A program made the translations under genes and the position numbers. The notes beneath the pieces are model-generated. The model was not told the origin of the DNA. It made no database searches and saw only the letters and a program-made list of their open reading frames with translations. From assembly GCA_963676725.1 (NCBI GenBank), contig OY781463.1:2170001-2234000 (forward strand): 64,000 nt of DNA. Direction: 5' to 3'. This stretch comes from G963662905 sp963676725. GTDB taxonomy: Bacteria; Bacteroidota; Bacteroidia; Bacteroidales; WRLA01. Shown piece by piece: positions 46,304 to 54,938 of the stretch. Position 1 is the first letter of the stretch; each line of letters begins with the position of its first letter.

Positions 46304-48631
46304 ATGAACACATCAAAAATTGCAATCAAAACCAACTTCCTTATCATACTGTATTTGCTCAGCATAAATTTATTCAGCCAGCATACATATTGGTTGAACC
46401 CTGTGCTGCAAGGACAGAAAATGAATGATATTGCCTTCTTTGATGAACAAACCGGACTGGCCTGTGGTGAATGGGGTCAGATTTATCGTACTGGAAATGG
46501 CGGCAGAAATTGGGAGATGGTTTTCAATGATAGGATTAACAGCATCAGCGAAATCAACATCATTGATCCGCAACAAGCGTTCCTGAAAAAGGGAGACGGC
46601 ACCATAATCCATACCTCAGACAGAGGCAGGTACTGGGCAAAAAGCTGCCAGATAGCCGACAGCTTCAGCATTCAATCCTTGCAAATGCTGAACGAAAACA
46701 ACGGCCACATGGTGTGCCGGAACAAAGGCACGGGCGAATATAGTTTTTGGAAAACACAGGATGCCGCAAAAAACTGGGAAACTATTAACAACAGCATTTT
46801 TAAAGAAGGAAAAACCATTGCTTCCTTTTCGTTTAGCGATATAAAAAATGGCTTTCTGATCCTGCAAGACCCTGATGAATTCATATCCTCGCATATTTAT
46901 AAAACCAATGATTCGGGAATTACATTTCAACATCTGAGCAATTCATATTTTACCGACGAATCATACCGTAAAATATACTTCCTGAAAGACAGCAGCATTA
47001 TTTTAATATCCGAAAAAGTATCCTTTAAAGGGGGGAGCCACTCCCCCTCCTGGCACCGAAGCAATATAAAGCACAGCACGGATTCAGGCTATAGCTGGAC
47101 AACTGTGCTGGCCAACGTAGAAGTAGCATACAGCCGGATAGAAAGTCACAATGATTCCATATTGTACTTATTTGGTTCATGTCCGGCAGACGGAGGCAAT
47201 GGGTGTACAAATTTATTGATATGGAATTCAACAGATTATGGCCAAAGCTGGCAAACATGTAATTCCAATCCCCAATTATTCAGTTATGGCTATGAAATAC
47301 CAAAAACCCTTTGTCTGGGGATACGTGATCACAAGCATGCAATAGCACTGGTAGAAGGATCGGGGAAATATTTCTTTGATACGGAAAGCCCCTATTGCCT
47401 CATCGAAACCCAAAACAGAACCGATTGGCAGCCGGTCTCCGAATATTTTGACAGTTTTAGCAGTACACTTTTTTTAAATAAAAAAATGTATATCTCTTGT
47501 GCTAGCCACCTGCTCAACTATACAATTGGCAGCCAATTTAACCCAACGGAAGTACTTAAAACAGATGGAAACATTACGAAAGCTTGTGCCTATAAAAATG
47601 AAAAGGCCTGTTGGATCAGCCGCAAGGCAAATGCACGGTCGAATATTTATTTTACGAAAGATAATGGCAGCCAATTTGATTCCATTGTTTCCAATAGTAT
47701 TTTAATGCCAACAGATATGAGCTTTTCCGGTGCAAAGCATGTATTTGTTTTCAAAAACTGGCAAGGCTATGACATTCCCATGTCCCTTTACTTAATAGAC
47801 CTTGAGAACAAAAACATTCAAAGCCTTGAAATCCCTGTCGATCCTGAATCCTATCAGGTAAATAGTATGGCGGCTATGCCCGAAGCTCTTTTTCTTTTTG
47901 GGCGTGATGGCAACAAGCAAGGCTATTATAAATCAGGAGACATGGCAGGATCCTGGGAATTCCACGAACTGGAATTAGATTGGGCCAGAAAAGGTTTTGT
48001 TGTAAACGACAGCCTAATGCTCATTGAAGAAGTTAGTACAGATGATGTTACAGGAGCCGTTTTTTCAAGGCTTTGGAAAGTTGATCATACCCACAATGAG
48101 CTGGCTGAAATTATTTATGAAAACAATACATCAGCCCGGATTATTGATGTAGCCATAGATCCGAAGGGCGTATTGTATATCCTGCTCAAACAGTATGATA
48201 AATCATGGATAGCCCTAACAAACGAATTGGGAAAAATGGCAAAACACTGTCCCCTCCCTTTGCTTGATGGCATAACTGCTGACCCTGAAGAAGGAGGATG
48301 GGCTTTTGGACATTCGGGCAGGCTACTATATATCGGGCTGGATAATCCGGTTTATGTTGCGCCCATTGAACATGAGGAAGAAGTTGGTTTTACAGTGATT
48401 GGAAATCCTTTTTCCGACAAAATCAATATTGAGCTAAATAAAGGAATCACCAAGACATGCACAATTCGCTTATTCGATGCTAGCGGCCGGAAACTTTTTG
48501 AAAGTACCTATTCCTCCAACAATAGGCAAATAACGATTTCAAATCCAACAAAAAGCTTAAAAGCCGGGATATATTTTATCTCAATAAAATCAGGGCAAAC
48601 GCAGGAAACCAAGAGAATAATAAAACTCTAG
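46304..48631 (+). CDS. Secreted BNR/YCF48-like repeat protein with type IX sorting domain
   Basis: 775 aa with a signal peptide (FLIILYLLSINLFSQ). The body contains many photosystem-assembly YCF48/BNR-like repeats (MNDIAFFDEQTGLACGEWGQIYRTGNGGRNWEM, IIHTSDRGRYWAKS, IWNSTDYGQSWQTC), predicting a beta-propeller. It ends with a Por-type sorting domain (TVIGNPFSDKINIELNKG ... GRKLFEST ... LKAGIYFISIKSGQ ... KRIIKL). It should be exported by the type IX system. It starts 3 bp after the fragment of another cargo gene at 46005-46301, so the two once formed a tandem pair. The function of the propeller is unknown. Confidence 0.88.
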   Translation: MNTSKIAIKTNFLIILYLLSINLFSQHTYWLNPVLQGQKMNDIAFFDEQTGLACGEWGQIYRTGNGGRNWEMVFNDRINSISEINIIDPQQAFLKKGDGTIIHTSDRGRYWAKSCQIADSFSIQSLQMLNENNGHMVCRNKGTGEYSFWKTQDAAKNWETINNSIFKEGKTIASFSFSDIKNGFLILQDPDEFISSHIYKTNDSGITFQHLSNSYFTDESYRKIYFLKDSSIILISEKVSFKGGSHSPSWHRSNIKHSTDSGYSWTTVLANVEVAYSRIESHNDSILYLFGSCPADGGNGCTNLLIWNSTDYGQSWQTCNSNPQLFSYGYEIPKTLCLGIRDHKHAIALVEGSGKYFFDTESPYCLIETQNRTDWQPVSEYFDSFSSTLFLNKKMYISCASHLLNYTIGSQFNPTEVLKTDGNITKACAYKNEKACWISRKANARSNIYFTKDNGSQFDSIVSNSILMPTDMSFSGAKHVFVFKNWQGYDIPMSLYLIDLENKNIQSLEIPVDPESYQVNSMAAMPEALFLFGRDGNKQGYYKSGDMAGSWEFHELELDWARKGFVVNDSLMLIEEVSTDDVTGAVFSRLWKVDHTHNELAEIIYENNTSARIIDVAIDPKGVLYILLKQYDKSWIALTNELGKMAKHCPLPLLDGITADPEEGGWAFGHSGRLLYIGLDNPVYVAPIEHEEEVGFTVIGNPFSDKINIELNKGITKTCTIRLFDASGRKLFESTYSSNNRQITISNPTKSLKAGIYFISIKSGQTQETKRIIKL

Positions 48632-48703
48632 AACTATATAAATCTCTGAAAAAAAAGCAGTTGCCCGCTTGTTTTTCGGAATAGACATAGTTAAAAATTC
48701 TCC

Positions 48704-48784
48704 CTATTCCGCCAATTGTTTCTGCTCCGGTAAATGAAATTTCTTGTTGAACTTCAGCTTTACAGCCGGAATCATTCCTATTTC
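48704..48784 (-). pseudogene. 3' fragment of a paralogue of the 130-aa protein
   Basis: The segment 48693-48784 matches 45471-45562 at 88 of 92 positions. Read on the minus strand it encodes EIGMIPAVKLKFNKKFHLP, then EQKQLAE and a TAG stop at 48704-48706, differing from the intact protein at two residues (Tyr to His, Lys to Glu). The frame has no start; upstream homology stops abruptly at 48785, where an unrelated repeated sequence begins. Confidence 0.85.
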
Positions 48785-49154
48785 GTGCTGGCAAGAAAAA
48801 CCCTCTTTTTCTATTGACATACCACCAAAAGTACTGATTTCAGAGCTACGATATAAATAATTAGAAACAGAGAACAAAGAGCGTGATTAATAAATAGAAT
48901 AGATGATTTTAATACAAAATTATCTAGCTAAACATTGGATAAAGACACAACTACCCCTAACAATTATTTGTATTTATATGATAATCAAATGTTTATTAGG
49001 CCGCTTTGTTGTCTAGCCATTTTGCTTCTGTTAAACGTTTTATTGATAAAAGACAGTCTCCTGTTTTTTTTTAGGTTATAAGCGCAAATTGAAAGTCCAA
49101 TATGCCTTAAAAAATGTTCTCGCCCTTTATCTGGTCATCTATTTAAACCCCTGT

Positions 49155-49221
49155 TTTATAGTTCATTGTCCAAAACACAATATTATTTGTGAATTGGGCT
49201 GCAAAAGTACAGTTTTTTCTT
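49155..49221. repeat. 67-bp rpsA upstream segment, copy 2
   Basis: Identical to 45264-45330 at 66 of 67 positions, same orientation. It retains the TTTG and TAATATTG promoter-like elements reading on the minus strand, but the next gene in that direction is only the dead fragment at 48704-48784. Confidence 0.9.
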
Positions 49222-49449
49222 GAATGAAAAGCACTTAAGACAAATAATTCACCAATTTTTTAGGCAAATATGAACTGATCTATTGAAACCTTCGGGAAAT
49301 AGTGCTGTTTGATTTAGATTTTTATAAACTTAACTGTTAATAATACCTTATTGACCCAAAACCTCGAAATTACAGGCCTATAGTGCAAAGCTTAAAGACA
49401 AATATGTTGAACCCGGAATATGCTTTAGAAAATTTATTACGCAATAATA

Positions 49450-50685
49450 CTACTTTTGGATTAATAATTTATTGGATAAAGAAGAGTATTTTCCATTGCT
49501 TAAATTATAGAAATACACCCCATCAGGCAATCTTGTCCCGTTTCTGCCGCTCCCGTTCCAATCAATGCTTTCTTTTCCCTGGCAGGGGATTGAAATAAGA
49601 TTTCTGCCTTTTAAATCATAAATATTGATAAAGGCATTCTCATAATTATCTTGTCCATATATCTTGAATGTGGCGTTTTCTGACATAGGATTGGGGCTCA
49701 CATTTAAAATATTCTCAATATTTTGATAATCATGAACATGGGTAATAGTTGAATCCAATTCATGGAAGTACGTTTCTGTAAAAGTTTTGCCGTAATCACT
49801 ACTATGATCAATATAAAGCCATATATGCTGCCAATCCGGACTAAATGTCCCCCTAAATCTATAAAAACTTCCGTCTTCCCGTCCAGCAGTAAAATGGTAG
49901 CCCCAACTAAATACATGACAGTAATCAGATTCAAAATGCTTGGTCCAATTCTTTCCCGAATCAGAGCTGTAGTATATATGATAATGAAGATCCATTGTCC
50001 AGGCTATCAAATACAGTTCCCCTTCAACAGCACCTCTGGTAATTTCCGGATGCTGACCGCTTGGAGACCAATAGACCATAGCACTATCTAAATCACTGTA
50101 AGTAAAGGATCTAGCTGAATCATCGCTATATGCTAATAAATAAGTAAAGGGAGGGCTAACATATTTAGACAACCCATATACAACGCCGGTTTTATTACCA
50201 ACTTCAAGCCCAAACTTAACACTGTCTCTTATTTTATCAAAACTATAACCAAAATCTATGCTTTTCCAACATGTTCCTTCATTATTATTTAAGTTTCGAT
50301 ATATTTCACCAGCTTTAAAGCCTGTAGCATAACTTGAGTTTCCATAGAAATTATTTATATTATTCCAGTTCCTACCATAATCGCTACTCATCCATAATTC
50401 ACTACCAGTAGAATTATACAATACACCATCCTGTGCATCCCCTATTATTGTTCCTATTTCCATTTGGCCAACAGGCATCTGATCAGTTCCTTCATAATGC
50501 AGGCTCAATGTTTTACCATAATCCGTTGAATGAAAGATGCCCGTGTGTTGCTTCCCTGTAATATCCAAATAGAGTCCTATTTTAACATAAATCTCTCCCG
50601 CCTGTGTTCCGCGGGTAATTTGAGCGTGCAATGCTCCAAATAATGAGAGGCTGATAATAAGGAGTAATAAGATTTTGTTTTTCAT
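49450..50685 (-). CDS. Secreted BNR-repeat protein with type IX sorting domain
   Basis: 411 aa with a signal peptide (LLLLIISLSLFGALHAQ). Repeated Asp-box-like motifs (HSTDYGKTLS, MSSDYGRNWNN, KSIDFGYSFDK, YSDDSARSF, YSSDSGKNWTK, HSSDYGKTF) predict a beta-propeller. The C-terminal sorting domain reads LNVSPNPMSENATFKIYG, FINIYDLKGRNLIS, then a FlgD-like GSGRNGTRLPDGVYFYNLSNG and NKLLIQK. It should be exported by the type IX system. The last 84 bp of the gene are repeated directly upstream of its start (50684-50767), showing that it was once part of a tandem pair of related genes. Confidence 0.88.
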   Translation of the reverse strand: MKNKILLLLIISLSLFGALHAQITRGTQAGEIYVKIGLYLDITGKQHTGIFHSTDYGKTLSLHYEGTDQMPVGQMEIGTIIGDAQDGVLYNSTGSELWMSSDYGRNWNNINNFYGNSSYATGFKAGEIYRNLNNNEGTCWKSIDFGYSFDKIRDSVKFGLEVGNKTGVVYGLSKYVSPPFTYLLAYSDDSARSFTYSDLDSAMVYWSPSGQHPEITRGAVEGELYLIAWTMDLHYHIYYSSDSGKNWTKHFESDYCHVFSWGYHFTAGREDGSFYRFRGTFSPDWQHIWLYIDHSSDYGKTFTETYFHELDSTITHVHDYQNIENILNVSPNPMSENATFKIYGQDNYENAFINIYDLKGRNLISIPCQGKESIDWNGSGRNGTRLPDGVYFYNLSNGKYSSLSNKLLIQK

Positions 50686-50689
50686 AATA

Positions 50690-50767
50690 CTACTTTTGAA
50701 TTAATAATTTATTGGATAAAGAAGAGTATTTTCCATTGCTTAAATTATAGAAATACACTCCATCGGG
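50690..50767 (-). pseudogene. Remnant 3' end of a tandem cargo-gene paralogue
   Basis: 50684-50767 matches 49444-49527 at 81 of 84 positions. The translated frame ends DGVYFYNLSNGKYSSLSNK plus LLIQK and a TAG stop at 50690-50692, identical in protein to the end of the intact gene, whose ATG lies only 5 bp further on. Only about 25 codons of the paralogue survive before similarity ends near CCCCGATGG. Confidence 0.85.
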
Positions 50768-50975
50768 GTTGATTCTTGTATAAAGCATATTTCTCATAAT
50801 ACTGTCAAAAATAGTTATTACTATTGAAAATTGGCAAATATTTATAAGAAAAAAGATGCAAACATTCAATCCCGCCGGGATTGGCTTGAAACAGATAAAA
50901 GCACCTGAACAGATTCACCATTGCCGGCGCGATTTTGTAATTCGCAGCTCGGAACCAAAATCCTTCAAAAACAGC

Positions 50976-53915
50976 CTATTCCATACGTGGATCGGGGCGT
51001 AGGTGCATTAAAGCCATTTTTTGCACTTCCATTATTGGATAGCTGAATTCTTCAACAATTCGCCCATATAATAGATAAATACCATATCCTTTAAATGGCC
51101 AATTTTTTAATACCGGCGGAAAATGAACGCTATCGAATAATTGACCATGTACATCAACAAATGTAGCGAAATGCATCATCTCGCTACGTATGGTTTTTAC
51201 GTACTTCAATGCCACCAAACGACCGAGCATACGCACATTCTGTCCGATATTATTATTCATATCCCCTGCCATTATTTCGCCCCGAAAATTCGTTTTCAAC
51301 AAATCAAACATACTACTGCTCACAGGAAATCCCAATAATTCCATTTCATCATAAGCATCGGCAAGGGCATCCGATTTTAAAGGCGGCAAACGATAGCTGC
51401 GGGCAGGGGTTTTAAACAATTCCGGCGCAGAGGCTTTTGGGCTTTTGCCCGAATGCTGCATATGCATCATCCAAAGTAATTGAGGCTTTGGTGTCCCCGT
51501 AAAACGAAATGCCCCGCATCGGATTAAGAGGATCATTTGTTCCTTTCCGGCAGGAATACGAGACATAAAATCGTCGAGACTGTGAAAACTACCATTTTTT
51601 TTTCGTTCAGATACAAGCATATGGCTCAGTCCCTGCTCCAGGCTTTTCAGATGCGTAAAACCAACATAAACAGTGCTTCCATGCAATGAATTCAGTTGCT
51701 CGGAATGATTCACACAAGGCGCTTCCACCCTGCCGCCCAATCGTTGAAACTCATTGAAATACACCCAGGAATGATAAAATCCGCCAAAATTATTAAGCAC
51801 TGCCGTCATAAATTCCAAGGGATAATGAGCCTTTAAATAGAGGCTTTGAAAGCTCTCCACAGCATAGGAAGCAGAATGCGCTTTACTAAAAGAATAGCCC
51901 GCAAAAGACTCGATTTGCCGCCATACTTCTTTGGTGATCTGTTCCGGTCTGCCTTTTTCACGGCTTTTGGCAAAAAAGCGTTCAATTATCTTTTGAAATT
52001 CCGTTTTACTCCGATATTTGCCACTCATTGCGCGCCTCAGCACATCAGCATCGGTAAGGTCGAGACCTGCATAATGATGGCAGACCTTTAAAACATCCTC
52101 CTGATACACCATCACGCCATAGGTTTCGCCAAGCTGTTCTTTCATCACCGGATGGAGGTACTCAATCTGTTCGGGATGGTGAAAACGCTTGATATATTCC
52201 TTCATCATACCCGAACGCGCCACACCCGGACGAATAATAGAACTGGCAGCCACAAGGGTGATATAATCGCTGCAATGAAGCTTTTTGAGCAATCCCCTCA
52301 TTGCCGGGCTTTCGATATAAAAACAGCCTATGGTTTCCCCATTGCGCAGCAGAGATAAAGCCCTTTCGTTGCGCTTAATATCCTTAACATTATGAATATC
52401 AATAGATTCTCCCCTTGTTGCTGCAATAAGCTCTACAGCATCACGAATATGGCCAATGCCGCGCTGACTTAAAATATCAATTTTCTCAAAACCAATACTT
52501 TCAGCAAGGTACATATCCCATTGCACCGTTGGAAAACCCTTTGGAGGCATATCAAGAGCACCATAATAGGTAATTGGCTTTTCAGAAATAAGCACACCAC
52601 CTGCGTGGATGCTGCGGATATTTGGAAAATCTGCCAACTTTTGAGCAATGCGATGGATCTTGAAATTGATTTCTGTTTTCGCCAAAGGATCATCAGGCTG
52701 CTCCACAAGACGGTCAATTTCGTTCTTTGGAAGCCCGTAGACCTTCCCTAGTTCACGATAGATGGATTTACTTCTAAATGTAGAATTAACGCCCAGAAGA
52801 GCCGCATGAGAGGCACCATAAGTCCTGAAAATATAATCCAAAACTTCATCGCGTTCTTTCCAGCTATAGTCGATATCAAAATCCGGTGGACTCGAACGAG
52901 CCTTATTAATAAAACGCTCAAAATACAGATCCAGCTCAATGGGATCCACATCTGTAATGCGCAGGCAATAAGCAACAATGCTATTGGCACCGGAACCACG
53001 TCCAACATGATAAAAACCACGCTTCATAGAAAAACTGATGATGTCGTGGGTAATTAGAAAATATGCAGAAAATCCCAACTGATGAATGACTTCCAGCTCC
53101 TTATAGGCTCGATCAGTGGCTATTTTAGCATCGCTTCCATAGCGTTCTATCAGCCCTTTATCGAGATATGATTTTAATAATTGATAATCGCCCCTGGTCG
53201 ATGAAGTAAAGCATTTTTTATTCTTTAGGCCATAATTATCAAAGTGAAACCCAAGTTTTTCACAAAAACGCTGCGTATTCTCGAATAGGTAAGGAAAGGC
53301 GCTAAAACGCTTTTTCAATTCCTTTTCAGGCAGAAAAGAAGCATCGGGGCTTGCCAGTTGCTCCTCATTTAATTTGCTAAGCAGCGTATTTTTATCGATT
53401 GCCCTAAGGTGCTTATGTAGCTCAAAATCTTCAGCAGCAGCAAAACAAACCGGATGCAGGATTAACTGCTTTTGTTTTGGGATATGTGCATATTTAAACT
53501 GAAGGAAATTCAGTTGCTTTTCCTGCACAGCTGCATATTCATCTGCACGATAATCAATTGGAAAAGAATGCAATGGATAAATAAAACGCACATAAGGCAT
53601 ATAGGGAGCGCGCTCAGGAAGTGGTGTTTTCGTAAGATTATGTTTGCTCAGAAATTGGTTTAAGGCATGAAAACCATGCTCATTTTCAGCGATCCCAATA
53701 TATTTTTGTTCGTCTTTGATATGAAAATCGATCCCGGCAATTATCCTAATTCCTTCATTTTGAGCGTGTCGGTAAACATCGAGTACCGCGGTAGAATTAT
53801 TGATATCAGTTATTGCCAGACAGCCCACAGCAGATTCATTCGCCTTAGTAATAAGGAGTTCCGGCGACATTATTCCATAGCGCAGGCTAAAATATGTATG
53901 GCAGTTTAAAAACAT
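50976..53915 (-). CDS. Short DnaE-type DNA polymerase III alpha subunit (probably accessory, error-prone)
   Basis: 979 aa, compared with 1,100-1,500 for replicative DnaE in this phylum. It keeps the polymerase catalytic SSPPDFDID motif (Asp345 and Asp347), GRGSGANSIVAYCL, HAGGVLISE, AASSIIRPGVARSGMM, GVMVYQEDVL, RRAMSGK and SFSKAHSASYAVESFQSLYLKAHYP, plus a C-terminal OB-fold (NVRMLGRLVALKYVKT). The PHP domain is degenerate: the start reads LNCHTYFSLRYG, losing one metal-binding His and the Asp of the usual HxHxxxSLLDG. This profile fits the ImuC/DnaE2-like polymerases used in translesion synthesis. No ImuB, DinB or LexA-type gene adjoins it here. Confidence 0.88.
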   Translation of the reverse strand: MFLNCHTYFSLRYGIMSPELLITKANESAVGCLAITDINNSTAVLDVYRHAQNEGIRIIAGIDFHIKDEQKYIGIAENEHGFHALNQFLSKHNLTKTPLPERAPYMPYVRFIYPLHSFPIDYRADEYAAVQEKQLNFLQFKYAHIPKQKQLILHPVCFAAAEDFELHKHLRAIDKNTLLSKLNEEQLASPDASFLPEKELKKRFSAFPYLFENTQRFCEKLGFHFDNYGLKNKKCFTSSTRGDYQLLKSYLDKGLIERYGSDAKIATDRAYKELEVIHQLGFSAYFLITHDIISFSMKRGFYHVGRGSGANSIVAYCLRITDVDPIELDLYFERFINKARSSPPDFDIDYSWKERDEVLDYIFRTYGASHAALLGVNSTFRSKSIYRELGKVYGLPKNEIDRLVEQPDDPLAKTEINFKIHRIAQKLADFPNIRSIHAGGVLISEKPITYYGALDMPPKGFPTVQWDMYLAESIGFEKIDILSQRGIGHIRDAVELIAATRGESIDIHNVKDIKRNERALSLLRNGETIGCFYIESPAMRGLLKKLHCSDYITLVAASSIIRPGVARSGMMKEYIKRFHHPEQIEYLHPVMKEQLGETYGVMVYQEDVLKVCHHYAGLDLTDADVLRRAMSGKYRSKTEFQKIIERFFAKSREKGRPEQITKEVWRQIESFAGYSFSKAHSASYAVESFQSLYLKAHYPLEFMTAVLNNFGGFYHSWVYFNEFQRLGGRVEAPCVNHSEQLNSLHGSTVYVGFTHLKSLEQGLSHMLVSERKKNGSFHSLDDFMSRIPAGKEQMILLIRCGAFRFTGTPKPQLLWMMHMQHSGKSPKASAPELFKTPARSYRLPPLKSDALADAYDEMELLGFPVSSSMFDLLKTNFRGEIMAGDMNNNIGQNVRMLGRLVALKYVKTIRSEMMHFATFVDVHGQLFDSVHFPPVLKNWPFKGYGIYLLYGRIVEEFSYPIMEVQKMALMHLRPDPRME

Positions 53916-53933
53916 TTTTCCGATTTCAAAAGA

Positions 53934-53984
53934 AGCAGCTTTTAAATTTTCAAAGTTTAAAACTTTGGAAAGTTAAAAGCTGCT
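53934..53984 (-). terminator. Terminator of the fumarylacetoacetase-family gene
   Basis: Perfect 11-bp arms AGCAGCTTTTA (53934-53944) and its complement (53974-53984), with a nearly complementary interior (TTTCAAAGT/ACTTTGGAA) that extends the stem. The right arm overlaps the stop codon of the fumarylacetoacetase-family gene. On the minus strand the hairpin is followed by TTCTTTTG. It separates this gene from dnaE. Confidence 0.7.
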
Positions 53985-54594
53985 ACTTCACTCGGGTACG
54001 AAGCAATTGCTGTCCTTCAATAAAAGCCTCCAACAAATCGCCCTGTTTTATCGGGCCAACGCCCTGAGGGGTTCCCGTGAAGATAAGGTCGCCCATTTTT
54101 AGGGTGATAAATTGCGATACATAGGCAATAATCTTATCAAAGCTAAAAATCATATCGGTAGAATTGCCTGCTTGTCGGTTTTCGCCATTGATGTTCAATC
54201 GAAATCGGATTCCATCCACTAAATTCAATGTCTCTTTAGGCACAAACTCACCAAGTGGCGCAGCGCCATCAAAAGCTTTTGCTATTTCCCAAGGCAATCC
54301 TGCTTTCTTACATTCCTGTTGCAAATCCCTGGCAGTAAGATCAATACCAATACCTATTTCCTCATAATAGCGATGTGCAAATTCCTCCTGAATATGTTTG
54401 CCATTGCGACAAATTTTGAGCACCAATTCGGCTTCAAAATGGACATCCTTACTGTATTCAGGATAATAGAAAGGCCTGTTTTTCAATAACAAAGAGGTTT
54501 CCGGTTTCAGAAAAAAAACAGGCTTCGCGGGTAGAGGATTATTCAGTTCTTTGGCATGTTCTGCATAATTGCGGCCGATACAAATTATTTTCAT
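53983..54594 (-). CDS. Fumarylacetoacetate hydrolase family protein (acylpyruvase-like)
   Basis: 203 aa, the short single-domain form of the FAH family. It starts MKIICIGRNYAEHAKELNN, then PVFFLKPETSLL, the metal-binding FEAELVLKI, GIGIDLTARDLQ and KAFDGAAPLGEF, then GNSTDMIFSFDKIIAYVSQFITLKMGDLIFTGTPQGVG. Proteins of this layout (FAHD1-like) hydrolyse acylpyruvates or decarboxylate oxaloacetate, using Mg2+, in the cytoplasm. The real substrate is not clear from the neighbours. Eleven bp separate it from the ferredoxin-like gene upstream, so it is likely the last gene of a three-gene operon with the radical SAM protein. Confidence 0.9.
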   Translation of the reverse strand: MKIICIGRNYAEHAKELNNPLPAKPVFFLKPETSLLLKNRPFYYPEYSKDVHFEAELVLKICRNGKHIQEEFAHRYYEEIGIGIDLTARDLQQECKKAGLPWEIAKAFDGAAPLGEFVPKETLNLVDGIRFRLNINGENRQAGNSTDMIFSFDKIIAYVSQFITLKMGDLIFTGTPQGVGPIKQGDLLEAFIEGQQLLRTRVK

Positions 54595-54605
54595 ATGCTT
54601 TTGAA

Positions 54606-54938
54606 TTAAGAGATTGCAAAATTAGGGCACAGCTGCACGCATTTGCGGCAATTTACGCAAAGCGATTTACTGATTTGAATTGATTCATTACTAAAAAAGA
54701 GAGCGTTAAAACTACAGGCATCGATACATATGCCGCATTGATTGCATAAAAGTACATCAAGCACAGGAAAAGAACAAATACACTTTATGGCAGACCTTCT
54801 TTTTTGCATTAGAGGAACAGGCCTATCTCCCGGATACATAGGTGCTTCACATTCAGGACATAAACCCTTTTCTTCTTTTTGAGTGGGCACAAATTCAATA
54901 TATCCACAGCAAGCGCAAAACACAAAGGTCCTTGGCAT
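54606..54938 (-). CDS. Small ferredoxin-like protein with N-terminal zinc ribbon
   Basis: 110 aa. The N-terminal half has paired cysteines (FCACCGYIEF ... GLCPECEAP), resembling a rubredoxin-like or zinc ribbon. The C-terminal half has two [4Fe-4S] motifs of the ferredoxin type: CNQCGICIDACSFNALFF and CVNCRKCVQLCPNFAI. The start codon overlaps the stop of the radical SAM gene by one base (TAATG), so the two are translationally coupled. It probably supplies electrons to that radical SAM enzyme. Confidence 0.82.
   Translation of the reverse strand: MPRTFVFCACCGYIEFVPTQKEEKGLCPECEAPMYPGDRPVPLMQKRRSAIKCICSFPVLDVLLCNQCGICIDACSFNALFFSNESIQISKSLCVNCRKCVQLCPNFAIS

Larger units (their letters stand above)
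48632..49449. other. Intergenic region with duplicated fragments
   Basis: About 820 bp between convergent cargo genes. It holds the 92-bp copy of the 130-aa gene's 3' end (48693-48784), the 67-bp copy of the rpsA upstream segment (49155-49221), and at about 48785-48806 the complement of a GGGTTTTCTTGCCAGCAC-like word also found near 18534. Between and around these I see no gene. The region looks like a place where segments have been copied and then decayed. Confidence 0.6.

Noticed and set aside
48576..48794. 72-codon minus-strand open frame
   Set aside because: It reads the duplicated 3' fragment of the 130-aa gene in the wrong frame.
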